From contig NZ_JARXWN010000002.1 of NCBI RefSeq assembly GCF_029892965.1, positions 372,001 through 436,000 of the forward strand: a DNA stretch of 64,000 nucleotides. Direction: 5' to 3'. The DNA is from Dysgonomonas sp. PF1-14. Lineage in GTDB: Bacteria; Bacteroidota; Bacteroidia; Bacteroidales; Dysgonomonadaceae. Made by a program: the position numbers and the translations under genes. Below are positions 18,922-28,045 of this stretch, piece by piece. A model generated the notes under the pieces. It had not been told where the DNA came from. It saw nothing but the letters and a program-made list of their open reading frames with translations, and did not search any database. Every line of letters begins with the position of its first letter. The first letter of the stretch is position 1.

Positions 18922-19509
18922 CTATTTAAATATATATTTAGCACTGAACCATATCAGTGTATCGGTCTTGTTTGTCATAGCTCCGAGATTTTCATATCCG
19001 GCGTCATTCAACAGCTTTTCCAATGTAGGTTCCCCATCGTATATGCCAACAGTGTCTTTCCCTGTCTTAGGACTGGCGTAACGGGAAAATGTTTTAACCC
19101 GATACAAGCTATCCATATTGCCGACACCTATAAACCGCCGCCCTCCGTCTGTTTTAATAGCAAAGAGTGAATCTCCGTCAAATTCATAATTCGACACTAT
19201 TTTACGCGAGGATATAGAATCTACAAAGGTCACCTTATCCTCGTTGAAGTCTACATACATACCCTTAAACAACTGACTATTATACGACCCTGAAAAAAAA
19301 CGACGAACTAAAGCTGTCTGCAAGCTATCTTGATTCTCTATATCACTATAATCCTTTTTTATACCACCGGCAGCGGAACCTTCATATAATTCCACTTCCG
19401 ATAGTTGGTTAGTTCCTGTCCATATCATCACACTGCTCTCTTTATCATCACCACCACAAGCGACAAAGAACAATACAATCACAGCGAACAGATATATTAT
19501 CTTTTTCAT
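18922..19509 (-). CDS. Hypothetical lipoprotein
   Basis: I do not recognise this 195-residue protein. It has a lipoprotein signal (hydrophobic 4-16, lipobox FVAC with Cys18) followed by GGDDKES; an acidic stretch right after the lipid Cys is compatible with surface export in Bacteroidota. The body lacks recognisable catalytic motifs and has mixed strands typical of a small beta-rich domain. It lies downstream of the fabH terminator in the same orientation, so it is probably transcribed independently; no strong -7 box was found. Confidence 0.75.
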   Translation of the reverse strand: MKKIIYLFAVIVLFFVACGGDDKESSVMIWTGTNQLSEVELYEGSAAGGIKKDYSDIENQDSLQTALVRRFFSGSYNSQLFKGMYVDFNEDKVTFVDSISSRKIVSNYEFDGDSLFAIKTDGGRRFIGVGNMDSLYRVKTFSRYASPKTGKDTVGIYDGEPTLEKLLNDAGYENLGAMTNKTDTLIWFSAKYIFK

Positions 19510-19620
19510 TATTTCTTCTGTTTTTTAAGGTTGTAAAGATAAATAAAAACAGGCATATATAAAAAGACTTTTTACAGATACTATTTTCCACAATACATGA
19601 ACATTTTTCCGTACTCAGAC

Positions 19621-19653
19621 AAAAAAAGAGGACAACCATCAGGTCATCCTCTT
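19621..19653 (-). terminator. Intrinsic terminator of the yceD-rpmF-fabH cluster
   Basis: On the minus strand a 12-base stem (AAGAGGATGACC with GGTTGTCCTCTT, two G-T wobbles) and a short loop are followed by a run of T (19621-19627 reads AAAAAAA on plus). It starts 22 bases beyond the fabH stop. Confidence 0.85.
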
Positions 19654-19674
19654 CTATATTTTATTAAAGACAGA

Positions 19675-20655
19675 TCAATATGCCCATTTCAGATACACAG
19701 CACCCCATGTAAATCCACCACCAAATGCTGCCAAAACAAGGTTATCTCCCTTTTTCAATTTTGGTTCCCATTCGTAAAGGCACAATGGTATTGTTCCGGC
19801 GCTTGTATTTCCGTATTTCTGTATGTTCACCATTACTTTTTCGGAAGATAATCCCATACGGTTACCAACAGCTTCGATAATACGAATATTTGCCTGATGT
19901 GGAACAAGCCAGTCTACTGTATCTTTAGTAAGACCGTTACGCTCCATTATTTCTACAGATACATCTGCCATCTTAGACACAGCATGTTTGAAAACAACCT
20001 GTCCTTCCTGATAAACATAATGCATATCTTTATCTACAGTTTCGTATGACGCAGGATATACAGAGCCACCACCATACATATGCAGATTGGGTCTACCTGT
20101 ACCATCAACATGCAGAATAGAGTCCATTACGCCAACCTCTTCGGTTGTAGGCTCAAGCATTACCGCTCCCGCAGCATCTCCAAATAGCGGACAAGTGGTA
20201 CGGTCTTTATAGTTTGCAATAGAAGTCATTTTATCTCCGGCAACCACAATAACTTTTTTATATTGTCCCGATCTGATAAAATTAGATCCTATCTCCAAAG
20301 CATATATAAATCCTGAACATGCAGCCTGAATATCAAAGCCCAAAGCATTTTTTATACCACAAGCTTCGGCTGTCATCGCAGCAGTCGACGGAAATATATA
20401 ATCAGGTGTAGTTGTGGCAAAAATAATTACCTCTACTTCCTCAGGCTTAGTATTCGATTTCTCTAAAACTATTTTAACAGCCTCTGCTCCCATCACAGAA
20501 GTCCCCTGCCCCTTAGGCAGTACACGACGCTCTTTGATGCCTACACGTGTCATGATCCACTCATCGGTAGTATCAACTATTTTTGATAAATCATCATTAG
20601 TCAATACCTCATCCGGAACATATGCACCAACAGCAGTAATCGCAGCTCGAATCAT
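19675..20655 (-). CDS. fabH: Beta-ketoacyl-ACP synthase III
   Basis: This 326-residue enzyme condenses acyl-CoA with malonyl-ACP to start fatty acid synthesis. The catalytic triad is visible: Cys113 (DIQAACSGF), His253 (VPHQAN) and Asn283 (GNTSAGTIP). Length is typical. It follows rpmF on the minus strand, separated by 73 bases that hold an intrinsic-terminator-like hairpin, so its expression may depend on read-through or its own promoter. The usual plsX between rpmF and fabH is absent, as I recall for Bacteroidota. Confidence 0.97.
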   Translation of the reverse strand: MIRAAITAVGAYVPDEVLTNDDLSKIVDTTDEWIMTRVGIKERRVLPKGQGTSVMGAEAVKIVLEKSNTKPEEVEVIIFATTTPDYIFPSTAAMTAEACGIKNALGFDIQAACSGFIYALEIGSNFIRSGQYKKVIVVAGDKMTSIANYKDRTTCPLFGDAAGAVMLEPTTEEVGVMDSILHVDGTGRPNLHMYGGGSVYPASYETVDKDMHYVYQEGQVVFKHAVSKMADVSVEIMERNGLTKDTVDWLVPHQANIRIIEAVGNRMGLSSEKVMVNIQKYGNTSAGTIPLCLYEWEPKLKKGDNLVLAAFGGGFTWGAVYLKWAY

Positions 20656-20681
20656 CTTTTCTGGTTTTGTGAATAATTAAT

Positions 20682-20708
20682 AAAAAAAATGCCCTATTGT
20701 GTTAGGGC
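20682..20708 (-). terminator. Terminator-like hairpin between rpmF and fabH
   Basis: On the minus strand, GCCCTA-ACACAA-TAGGGC is followed by A and eight T. It lies after the rpmF stop and before fabH. It could end most rpmF transcripts, or act as an attenuator setting the ratio of L32 to FabH. Confidence 0.7.
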
Positions 20709-20728
20709 TTTAAGGTACGGTTTTTTAT

Positions 20729-20914
20729 TTAAACCGCTGCTCCTTTTTCAATAGCCAGTTTTCCTCTGTAGTATCCGCACTCAGGGCAAACTGTGTGAAA
20801 AACGTGCCATGATCCACAATTAGAGCATACTGCCAATGTAGGTGCTACTGCTTTATCGTGAGTTCTTCTCTTAGCTGTTCTAGACTTCGACTGTCTTCGT
20901 TTAGGATGTGCCAT
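20729..20914 (-). CDS. rpmF: 50S ribosomal protein L32
   Basis: This 61-residue protein opens with MAHPKRRQSKSRTAKRR, the L32 signature. A zinc ribbon follows (CSNC at 31-34 and CPEC at 48-51), so it is the zinc-binding C+ form. It lies 69 bases after the YceD gene and before fabH, the standard neighbourhood. Confidence 0.98.
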   Translation of the reverse strand: MAHPKRRQSKSRTAKRRTHDKAVAPTLAVCSNCGSWHVFHTVCPECGYYRGKLAIEKGAAV

Positions 20915-20983
20915 TTTTCGTTTTCTTTATTTAGTTATTTTTATTTATCTGAATTAGAAAAATATATTTCTACTTTTAGTTTT

Positions 20984-21562
20984 TTAATCTTCGTCTACCG
21001 ATACATCTTTAAGCCCATCCCATCGTGGATCGGAGAAAGAAGAATCATCATCGGTATCTATATCATCATCACCCATATCGTCGTCCGACTCATCATCCGA
21101 ACTTTTAGCTCTATGCTTATTTAACTTAGAAGACATTGCTTTATTGCATGTACCCGGAGGATGCACTTTCTTTGTCGGCAAACTCAGCACTATAAATTCG
21201 TACAAAAACCAAGCAATATTTATCTCTCCGTCTTCTTCGGGGATAATAACAATCTCGTCACTTTCTTCGGAATACTCTTTCCCGAACTTTACGATCAGCT
21301 TATTTTTAACATCTACATCCATTGCAATGTCATCCAGACACCTGTCGCATGGAACGTGTACCGTACCTTTTATCTCAAAATTAAGTTCGAAGGTAACCGA
21401 AGTCTTCTTTAAAGACACGATCGCCTGCAAACTACCTCTCTTGACATCGGCTGTACCGTCGTCAATCAGCGAAAAATACTTATTGTCCAAATCATATTTG
21501 AACTCATGTTTCCCTTCAGATAAGCCTCTCAAAGGAATATTGTATAAGCTAAACTTTCCCAC
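20984..21562 (-). CDS. YceD/DUF177 family protein
   Basis: This 192-residue protein belongs to the YceD family, usually encoded before rpmF and linked to 23S rRNA accumulation or ribosome assembly. It starts (GTG)GKFSLYNIPLRGL, has CDRC (near 81-84) and GTCNKAMSSKLNKHRA, and ends in a very acidic tail rich in Asp and Ser. I chose the GTG at 21562. A longer reading from TTG at 21604 would place the start inside the -7 box (21594-21601), which is not credible. Confidence 0.9.
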   Translation of the reverse strand: MGKFSLYNIPLRGLSEGKHEFKYDLDNKYFSLIDDGTADVKRGSLQAIVSLKKTSVTFELNFEIKGTVHVPCDRCLDDIAMDVDVKNKLIVKFGKEYSEESDEIVIIPEEDGEINIAWFLYEFIVLSLPTKKVHPPGTCNKAMSSKLNKHRAKSSDDESDDDMGDDDIDTDDDSSFSDPRWDGLKDVSVDED

Positions 21563-21593
21563 GTCTTGTATTTTAACGAAAAAAGAACGGCGA

Positions 21594-21601
21594 CAAAGGT
21601 A
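21594..21601 (-). promoter_or_regulatory. yceD-rpmF promoter, -7 box
   Basis: The minus strand reads TACCTTTG, an exact consensus match, 32 bases upstream of the GTG start. It sets the start of the YceD gene by excluding the upstream TTG. Confidence 0.65.
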
Positions 21602-21857
21602 CAAAGTTTTTTTTAATAAATAAAGATTTTAAGTCTAATCTTAAAACAATGTCTAGGAGCTAAAGATTTATTTCGTAAAAAAGCATTTAAGCCGAAACTT
21701 TATTTAACTTTAAATCGTTATTTAGATTCCATTCAAGCCCACTGAGACAGACTCCTGCCTGTTTTCAGGTATCGGAATTTTCACTTGTTTTTAACGTTCA
21801 AACAGAATTCTCTATATTTTAACGGCTTGTAACAGTTTATTGATAATCAGAATATCC

Positions 21858-23861
21858 ATGAAAGACAGAAACATATCCGAAACCAGAGATATCGTTACCG
21901 ACAGCAATCTGAGCGAACTAAGGAAGAACTGCATATTGTCTCTTATCCTATGCATTCCTCTGGTAACAATAGCCTTATTCTTTCGTCCAATCCCCTATGC
22001 CAACTACATTATGTGGGCACTGGCAACTCCTGTCGTCGTTATTTTCGGGAGACAATTCTACATCAGGGCATGGCAGCAACTAAAGCGTTTTTCGACCAAT
22101 ATGGATACACTGGTAGCCCTGAGTACAGGAACCGCATATCTGGTAAGTGTGTTCAATACATTACCACCCGCTTTCAGAGATGGCAAAACAACCGATGTAC
22201 ATGTATATTTCAGTATCTCGGCTATCGTGGTTGCATTTGTACTGCTGGGAAGGTATATGGAAGAAAAAGCTAAGAAAAACACAGAGTTGGCCATTAAAAA
22301 GCTGATAGGTCTGCAACCACGTACAGCAACAGTTATAAGAGATAATACTCAGCAGATAATACGTGTCAAAGATATAGCCGAAGGAGATGAAATAATAGTA
22401 AAACCGGGTGAGCGGATTCCTGCAGACGGAAAGATATGTAAAGGGACTTCTTTTATAAATGAAAGCATGATAAGCGGGGAACCTCTACCTGTAGAAAAAG
22501 GTGAAGGGCAGAAAATATTTGCAGGAACAGTAAATGAAGCTAATACATTCCACTTTATAGCATCTAAGGCTGACAAGGAAACCCTTTTGGCGCAAACGAT
22601 AAAGATGGTGCAGGAAGCTCAGCTGCGCCGGCGCCCTATACAAAAGATGGTAGATAAAGTCTGTGTCGTCTACATTCCCATCGTTGGCATAGTAGCCATA
22701 ACGGCATTCCTTTTCTGGTTCATCACATCAGAGACCGATCGTTTCACACAGGGAATGCTACCTGCTATCAATATACTGATTATAGCTTGTCCATGCGCAT
22801 TAGGCTTGGCTGCTCCTACTGCTATAATGGCGGGAATCAACAGAGGGATGACAAAAGGCATTCTGATAAAAGGCTCTGAGGCTCTTGAAAATGCCTACAA
22901 GCTGACCTCCGTAGTTCTCGATAAGACAGGAACAATCACTGAAGGCGTGTTTTATGTAACAAATATGGAATGGTTTACAGCGACAACACCTGAACTAAAG
23001 GGCATCTTATATGCCATCGAAACTTATTCAGCTCATCCACTTGCCGATGCTGTAAGGTCACACCTGAAAAACGAATTGCAGACAGAACCGGATATAAAAG
23101 TATCTTCTCTGTCGGGACGCGGGCTGATGGGTGAAAAAGATGGTGATAAATATTATGTTGGAACGCTGAGAATGTTGGAAGAGCAACATATTGTATTCAC
23201 CGATAGTCAACAGGAATGGATAGAGAAAGAAACGGATAATTCGAACATGATTGTATTGTTTGCCAAAGAGACCTCTCTACTTGCCATTATCGCAATTACC
23301 GACAGGGTGAAACCGACATCCTTAGAAGCGATAGGCACAATGAAACACATGGGATTGGAACTATATATGCTTACAGGCGACAACAAGCGGGCTGCCGACC
23401 TGATAGCCCGGCAAGTAGGTGTAAGTACCGACAATGTAAGAGCCGGAGCTCTGCCGTCAGGAAAAGCAGCTTTTATAAAAGAATTACAAGACAAAGGTGA
23501 AATAGTGGCTATGACCGGCGACGGAATCAACGACAGTGGCGCACTGGCTGCTGCCGACGTAAGTGTAGCTATGGGGCAGGGAAGTGACATTGCAATGGAG
23601 GTTGCTCAAATGACTATTACCTCGTCCGATCTTAATAAGTTTTGCCAGACGATCAGACTGTCAAAAGCGACAGTGCAAACCATGAAGAGAAACTTATTCT
23701 TTGCCTTCATATATAATATTATAGGAATACCAGTCGCGGCCGGCATCCTCTACCCTATCACAAACATTTCGCTGAACCCTACTATTGCCGGTATCGTAAT
23801 AGTTCTGAGCACCATAAGTGTAGCTATCAGCAGTTATTGTCTGAGGTTTAGAAAGATATAA
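21858..23861 (+). CDS. P1B-type heavy-metal (copper-like) transporting ATPase without N-terminal HMA domain
   Basis: This 667-residue P-type ATPase should export soft metals, most likely copper. It has the intramembrane CPC (311-313), the phosphorylation motif DKTGT (Asp355), the SAHPLADA nucleotide-domain His-Pro, TGD, and MTGDGINDSGAL. Two features are unusual. No GMxCxxC metal-binding domain precedes the first helix. The last helices keep YNxxxxP but read VIVLSTISVA where Cu-type pumps usually have MALSSVSV, losing the Met and one Ser. Specificity is therefore uncertain. I start at ATG 21858; a TTG six codons upstream is less likely. It is divergent from the YceD cluster and convergent with a DUF3857 gene. 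Confidence 0.88.
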   Translation: MKDRNISETRDIVTDSNLSELRKNCILSLILCIPLVTIALFFRPIPYANYIMWALATPVVVIFGRQFYIRAWQQLKRFSTNMDTLVALSTGTAYLVSVFNTLPPAFRDGKTTDVHVYFSISAIVVAFVLLGRYMEEKAKKNTELAIKKLIGLQPRTATVIRDNTQQIIRVKDIAEGDEIIVKPGERIPADGKICKGTSFINESMISGEPLPVEKGEGQKIFAGTVNEANTFHFIASKADKETLLAQTIKMVQEAQLRRRPIQKMVDKVCVVYIPIVGIVAITAFLFWFITSETDRFTQGMLPAINILIIACPCALGLAAPTAIMAGINRGMTKGILIKGSEALENAYKLTSVVLDKTGTITEGVFYVTNMEWFTATTPELKGILYAIETYSAHPLADAVRSHLKNELQTEPDIKVSSLSGRGLMGEKDGDKYYVGTLRMLEEQHIVFTDSQQEWIEKETDNSNMIVLFAKETSLLAIIAITDRVKPTSLEAIGTMKHMGLELYMLTGDNKRAADLIARQVGVSTDNVRAGALPSGKAAFIKELQDKGEIVAMTGDGINDSGALAAADVSVAMGQGSDIAMEVAQMTITSSDLNKFCQTIRLSKATVQTMKRNLFFAFIYNIIGIPVAAGILYPITNISLNPTIAGIVIVLSTISVAISSYCLRFRKI

Positions 23862-23884
23862 ACACAGATCGTTTATATCTTTTT
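23852..23884. terminator. Bidirectional terminator overlapping two stop codons
   Basis: A perfect 12-base stem, AAAGATATAAAC (23852-23863) with GTTTATATCTTT (23871-23882), has a 7-base loop and continues into T on plus. It contains the TAA of the P-type ATPase (23859-23861) in one arm and the TAA of the convergent DUF3857 gene (23873-23875) in the other. Confidence 0.8.
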
Positions 23885-25762
23885 CAGTACAATCCGTCTT
23901 TTGGTCGCCGCCGCTATTTCTCCGAAAAAGGCTTTTATATCATTGTACACTGATTTGCTATAAATTCCCGAAAACACATCTATATTCTGAGTATATGTAA
24001 TTCTTCCTTCACTCTGCTCTATAATCGTTTTCAGTTTTCCATAAGGTGTACTTAGATCAATATCTTTAGGTATAGATTCAAAAGTATAACCATCCGGTAT
24101 GATATATATTATTGTATCGGATTCGGAGAATCCATAATCTCGACAAATATCATAAGTCCTTTTATTTGAAGAGAATAATTCATAGTGACCCTTTTTCAGA
24201 GGACATATCGGTATAAACAAACGTGTCCCTGTCTTATTCACAAAATCTCCGACAGTCAGGTCGGCCGTCAGTGTACACGATGGCTGAGAAGCTTTATTTT
24301 CAGTCACATTTATATTATCTAACTGTACTTTCGGAAATTTTACATTCTTGTTTATGTAATTTACGACCTTATCCCTGTCTTTAGATGTCATCCGGCTTAC
24401 ATTATAAGCGTATGTATGAAGATACTCACTTAATGTAAGATTGCCTTTAGCAGCCCCGTCCTCTGTAATATTGAGAGTTAATTTTGAAATCGTTTTATTG
24501 TCTGTATCCGAATATACAGGAAGCCTGCAAATTTTACCACCTTCGGCTGTTATAACTAAAGCATCGTGTCCGGAAATATCATCATGAATGTATCCAAAAG
24601 GCAAAGTCTGGGATGTACATTCGAGCCATATACTATCATTCCTGAGTGGAACCAGCAAGATGGCATGGTCTGTTTGCGACACATTAGCAAAATCCTTATG
24701 TAAATTTTTCTCTTTCATACTAATTTCACAGTAATTGGACGCAATACCTACTACATTCAGATAAGCCTTCATCAGATTAGATAAACCCTTACAGTCACCA
24801 TATCCGCTTTTAGCCACTGAGGAGGCCTCTATCGGCTGAAAACCACCTATACCAAGCTGGATGCTTACATAGCGTGAATTATCCTGAAGATATTTATAGA
24901 GTATCTCTACTTTCTCTCTCTCTGTTTTTGCATCTTTTACCTGATCTTTTATTTTGCTGATCACCGGTTCGGGCAATACATCCCTATCTGTCAGCAACCC
25001 GTTTACCCACAGCCCATAACTCTTCCAATCCTCCATATTTCCGCAGGAAGAATCATAACAGAAATCGGATGTCCCGATAAGTACACGAGGACATATCTCC
25101 CTGTATGAAGGAGCTAACGGCTCTTTTTCCATTGCTTTCAGGTTATTAGCCGAGAATGTGTACACATGCTTATTATTAACTACCTCATCACTGATAAGTA
25201 CACCAAAATTAGACTTATGTCTGAGATTTTTATCAGCGGGCAATTCTAACGTATAATTCGCTTTTACAACCGATTGCATATAACCGTCGAAAGGGACAAA
25301 TGCAGGATAAGCCAATATACCGTTCTTCCACCTCATTGTATATGTATATTCCACAGTATAGGGATAGGCGGGAACTTTACACTCGTAAACAATAGAATAG
25401 TTATCTGTTGCCATATGTTCTGAAAAAGAAGATATCTTTAAGTCCTTTTTACCTATCTTTCTTATCACTGTTCCGACTGCATTCTTTACTATCCCTGAAA
25501 AATCTTTCAACTCCCTGAATTTATCTCCATAAGTAAAAAAATGCCCATATACCTCTCCCTGTTGGCTCAGTATGGTAACAGTCTTGCTCACTTTATATGT
25601 GGCATTATTCTGATCGGTCTGGGAGAAAATGGCTTCATAGTTGTCAACTACGGCAAAAGCATTTTCTGATAAACTGTCCGGAATAGCAGATATGGATATT
25701 CCGGTCGCTTGCATCACTATTGTCGACGTAAAAAAAAGTGTAAATAATATATACTTGAACAT
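23873..25762 (-). CDS. DUF3857/transglutaminase-like exported protein, intact catalytic residues
   Basis: This 629-residue protein has a signal peptide (about 1-26), an N-terminal DUF3857 domain (about 45-220), a transglutaminase-like core (about 265-385) and a C-terminal beta domain. The core has Cys324 (GYGDCKGLSNL), His366 (TDHAILLVPL) and an acidic residue in WLECTS (380-384), so a Cys-His-acid triad is plausible. The substrate is unknown; such proteins are common in the Bacteroidota periplasm or outer membrane. It lies 20 bases after its degenerate paralogue, in one operon. Confidence 0.87.
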   Translation of the reverse strand: MFKYILFTLFFTSTIVMQATGISISAIPDSLSENAFAVVDNYEAIFSQTDQNNATYKVSKTVTILSQQGEVYGHFFTYGDKFRELKDFSGIVKNAVGTVIRKIGKKDLKISSFSEHMATDNYSIVYECKVPAYPYTVEYTYTMRWKNGILAYPAFVPFDGYMQSVVKANYTLELPADKNLRHKSNFGVLISDEVVNNKHVYTFSANNLKAMEKEPLAPSYREICPRVLIGTSDFCYDSSCGNMEDWKSYGLWVNGLLTDRDVLPEPVISKIKDQVKDAKTEREKVEILYKYLQDNSRYVSIQLGIGGFQPIEASSVAKSGYGDCKGLSNLMKAYLNVVGIASNYCEISMKEKNLHKDFANVSQTDHAILLVPLRNDSIWLECTSQTLPFGYIHDDISGHDALVITAEGGKICRLPVYSDTDNKTISKLTLNITEDGAAKGNLTLSEYLHTYAYNVSRMTSKDRDKVVNYINKNVKFPKVQLDNINVTENKASQPSCTLTADLTVGDFVNKTGTRLFIPICPLKKGHYELFSSNKRTYDICRDYGFSESDTIIYIIPDGYTFESIPKDIDLSTPYGKLKTIIEQSEGRITYTQNIDVFSGIYSKSVYNDIKAFFGEIAAATKRRIVLKKI

Positions 25763-25782
25763 TGCTTCTTTCTTTATCTGAT

Positions 25783-27768
25783 CTATATAGCAGCTTTCTT
25801 CAAGACTACTTGTTCTGAATTTTTAAGTACGATTTTTGCAAAGAAATCCCGTAACGACTCGTATTCATCCGGTAAAAACTGAAGTTTCCTAAGTTGATAT
25901 TGATAATGCAGTTTGACTTTATTGCCAGATTGAGCGATTCTGTAAGTAAAGCTTATTTCATTCTCGTTAAATAGTATTCTTTCGGCTTTTGGCAGTTCAT
26001 CTACTACATAGCCTTCAGGAATATCTATTTCAATAAGCTGCACATAATTCATCGGATAATTGAACTGAACAGGAAACACTCGTTTTTCTTCTTTAAACGG
26101 GTTTTCCGAATACAGTTTGTCTTGCAGAGGGCTTATATATAGAAATTCATCGCCTAAAGCTGCATCAATAGACTGTACATATTCCATTTTAAGAGGCTCA
26201 CCTGTATTTTCCAGATTTGTAATACTGAAACCATCTATTTCACAAGCTAAGTTTTTCTTTAAGGATTCGATGTAATCTTTTTCATCTTTATGATTTGAAT
26301 AACTTGCCCTTGCATTATAAGCTGTACATCCTTTCCTCGTATCAGTCACCTTTCCCTCATACTTGGAATCAGTAAACGAGAAGATCGATGTTTTCAATAT
26401 AGAACTGTTTGCAAGCATAGTGAGGTCTACCCATTCTGTATTATTCCGTTTCATGATGCGGGCTTGCGGCACCATACACTTTTCCGGCAACAGGTTCCAA
26501 TCTCCATATTTTGCTGCCGCATCGGTAAAGTAAGTCATTGTATCTATACGTATTCCCGTAATTGTATAATTAAAGGCATCGACACTTGGGTGGGTGATCG
26601 GCATACGCCCGTTAGATCGTGTACTCATCAATACAGGAAAAGCATCGAATCCTCCTGCCTGAAGGGCATTTATCAACAGGAAATTTACTTCGGCACTAGT
26701 GCCTGTACCATTCTTCAAGGCATTTTTCATATCTCTCGGGAAAGCCGTATTCTTGTCATTCCATTTCACCTTATTTTTTATCATATCCTGTATTTCTTTA
26801 GCTCTGCTTAAAGTAGTTTCTCCTTTCGACACTTCATTTTTGAACATATCGGCTTTTTTAGCATTACCTCCAAAATAGCTTGCTTCTAACAGATCTTCAT
26901 CAATTTTTTCCCACGATATGGCAAATGTTTTCATCAGAGAGTGTGGATACTGTATAGATTTAAGTTCAAAAGACACTTTGGTTATATAATCTCTGATTGT
27001 CCACAAATAGACTTCCTTCTTTATGGAAGGAACATCTTTTGCTTCGTAGCTTATCCGTTCAGCCGCACATCTTTCGGTATGGGTTTGCGTCCTCCCGCTA
27101 CCATCCTTATAATTGATACTGAATGACTCATTCTCCGGGGTCCTACGCGTATCCAACCTTACATACCCCTGATAGTTGGTATTAAATCTAAAATATTCAG
27201 GTATCGTTATTTCATATGATGTATAAAGAATCGGAATAGATGCCTGAAAATTAAAATCTCTCAGATCGTAAAAGAAATCGGAGACGATAGTATATTTATA
27301 TTCTATCACAGATCCTACTTTAGCGGCAGGCATTGTAAATTTCTTCAGTTTCAGTTTCTTTTCACTTTCTTCGTCGAAAATATGCTCTTTCGACAGTTTC
27401 GTTTTCGTAATCTTTCCATTTTCCAGATTATAGGTCGTCCCCGATAAACCCCTTATATCTTCTTTCCTACTATTACTCTCCTGATAATAACCCACCTCCT
27501 GATCAGCCCATTCAAGACCTTCACTTTTCAGAATTTTTATTTTTGTCTGTATCGTATATTCAAATTGAAAACCATATATACTATTATATACAAAACGAGT
27601 ATCGCCAACCTTTAACAGCATTACAGCAGAAGCCGATGTATCAAGTGGACAGACAGACAGATTCATTTCATCCATTGTCACATTTCCGAATTTAGACTGT
27701 GGCTGAATATTTTGAGTAAAACAAATGAATATCAGCATAAAAATGTACAAAGTATAGATATTTTTCAT
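25783..27768 (-). CDS. DUF3857/transglutaminase-like exported protein, catalytic residues missing
   Basis: This 661-residue protein starts MKNIYTLYIFMLIFICFTQN, a signal peptide. It has the same DUF3857 plus transglutaminase-like layout as its neighbour, but the Cys position reads GTGTSAEVNFLL and the His position reads DAFNYTI, so the triad is lost. From memory this degenerate form recurs across Bacteroidota, which argues for a binding role rather than decay. I start at 27768 because a TACTTTTG -7 box (27814-27821) lies inside the longer open frame that runs back to 27909. Confidence 0.85.
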   Translation of the reverse strand: MKNIYTLYIFMLIFICFTQNIQPQSKFGNVTMDEMNLSVCPLDTSASAVMLLKVGDTRFVYNSIYGFQFEYTIQTKIKILKSEGLEWADQEVGYYQESNSRKEDIRGLSGTTYNLENGKITKTKLSKEHIFDEESEKKLKLKKFTMPAAKVGSVIEYKYTIVSDFFYDLRDFNFQASIPILYTSYEITIPEYFRFNTNYQGYVRLDTRRTPENESFSINYKDGSGRTQTHTERCAAERISYEAKDVPSIKKEVYLWTIRDYITKVSFELKSIQYPHSLMKTFAISWEKIDEDLLEASYFGGNAKKADMFKNEVSKGETTLSRAKEIQDMIKNKVKWNDKNTAFPRDMKNALKNGTGTSAEVNFLLINALQAGGFDAFPVLMSTRSNGRMPITHPSVDAFNYTITGIRIDTMTYFTDAAAKYGDWNLLPEKCMVPQARIMKRNNTEWVDLTMLANSSILKTSIFSFTDSKYEGKVTDTRKGCTAYNARASYSNHKDEKDYIESLKKNLACEIDGFSITNLENTGEPLKMEYVQSIDAALGDEFLYISPLQDKLYSENPFKEEKRVFPVQFNYPMNYVQLIEIDIPEGYVVDELPKAERILFNENEISFTYRIAQSGNKVKLHYQYQLRKLQFLPDEYESLRDFFAKIVLKNSEQVVLKKAAI

Positions 27769-27813
27769 CGTAATAGTGGTATATAGACATTTATGAGTTT
27801 CCTTACAGAAAAA

Positions 27814-27844
27814 CAAAAGTATAAAAAATGCTAAAAAACACCAA
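27814..27844 (-). promoter_or_regulatory. Promoter of the DUF3857 pair
   Basis: Minus strand: TTG (27842-27844), 20 bases, then TACTTTTG (27814-27821). Both elements and the spacing fit the Bacteroidota sigma-ABfr promoter. The predicted leader is about 40 bases. Confidence 0.65.
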
Positions 27845-27984
27845 TTCAGGCGACATGCCGTATAACATATCAATATATATAATAGAGTTGTCGCTATTTG
27901 AGATTCCATATTTGAAACAATACATTTCTTTTCATAGCATTAAATATTCAGCAACACGTAGACTTAATAATGTCAGAACATAAA

Positions 27985-28020
27985 AACAATCGGGGCTACC
28001 CTGCAACCAGAGTAGCCCCG
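27985..28020 (-). terminator. Terminator after susD
   Basis: On the minus strand, CGGGGCTAC and GTAGCCCCG form a 9-base stem (27991-27999 with 28012-28020), followed by ATTGTTTTTATG. It begins 26 bases after the susD stop and insulates the DUF3857 operon from susCD. Confidence 0.82.
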
Positions 28021-28045
28021 AAACTTGATTTAAAAGAACCTTTCC

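Noticed and set aside
27769-27909. Upstream extension of the DUF3857 gene by 47 residues
   Set aside because: The extension covers a good TTG-N20-TACTTTTG promoter and places a hydrophobic stretch before a second, proper signal peptide.
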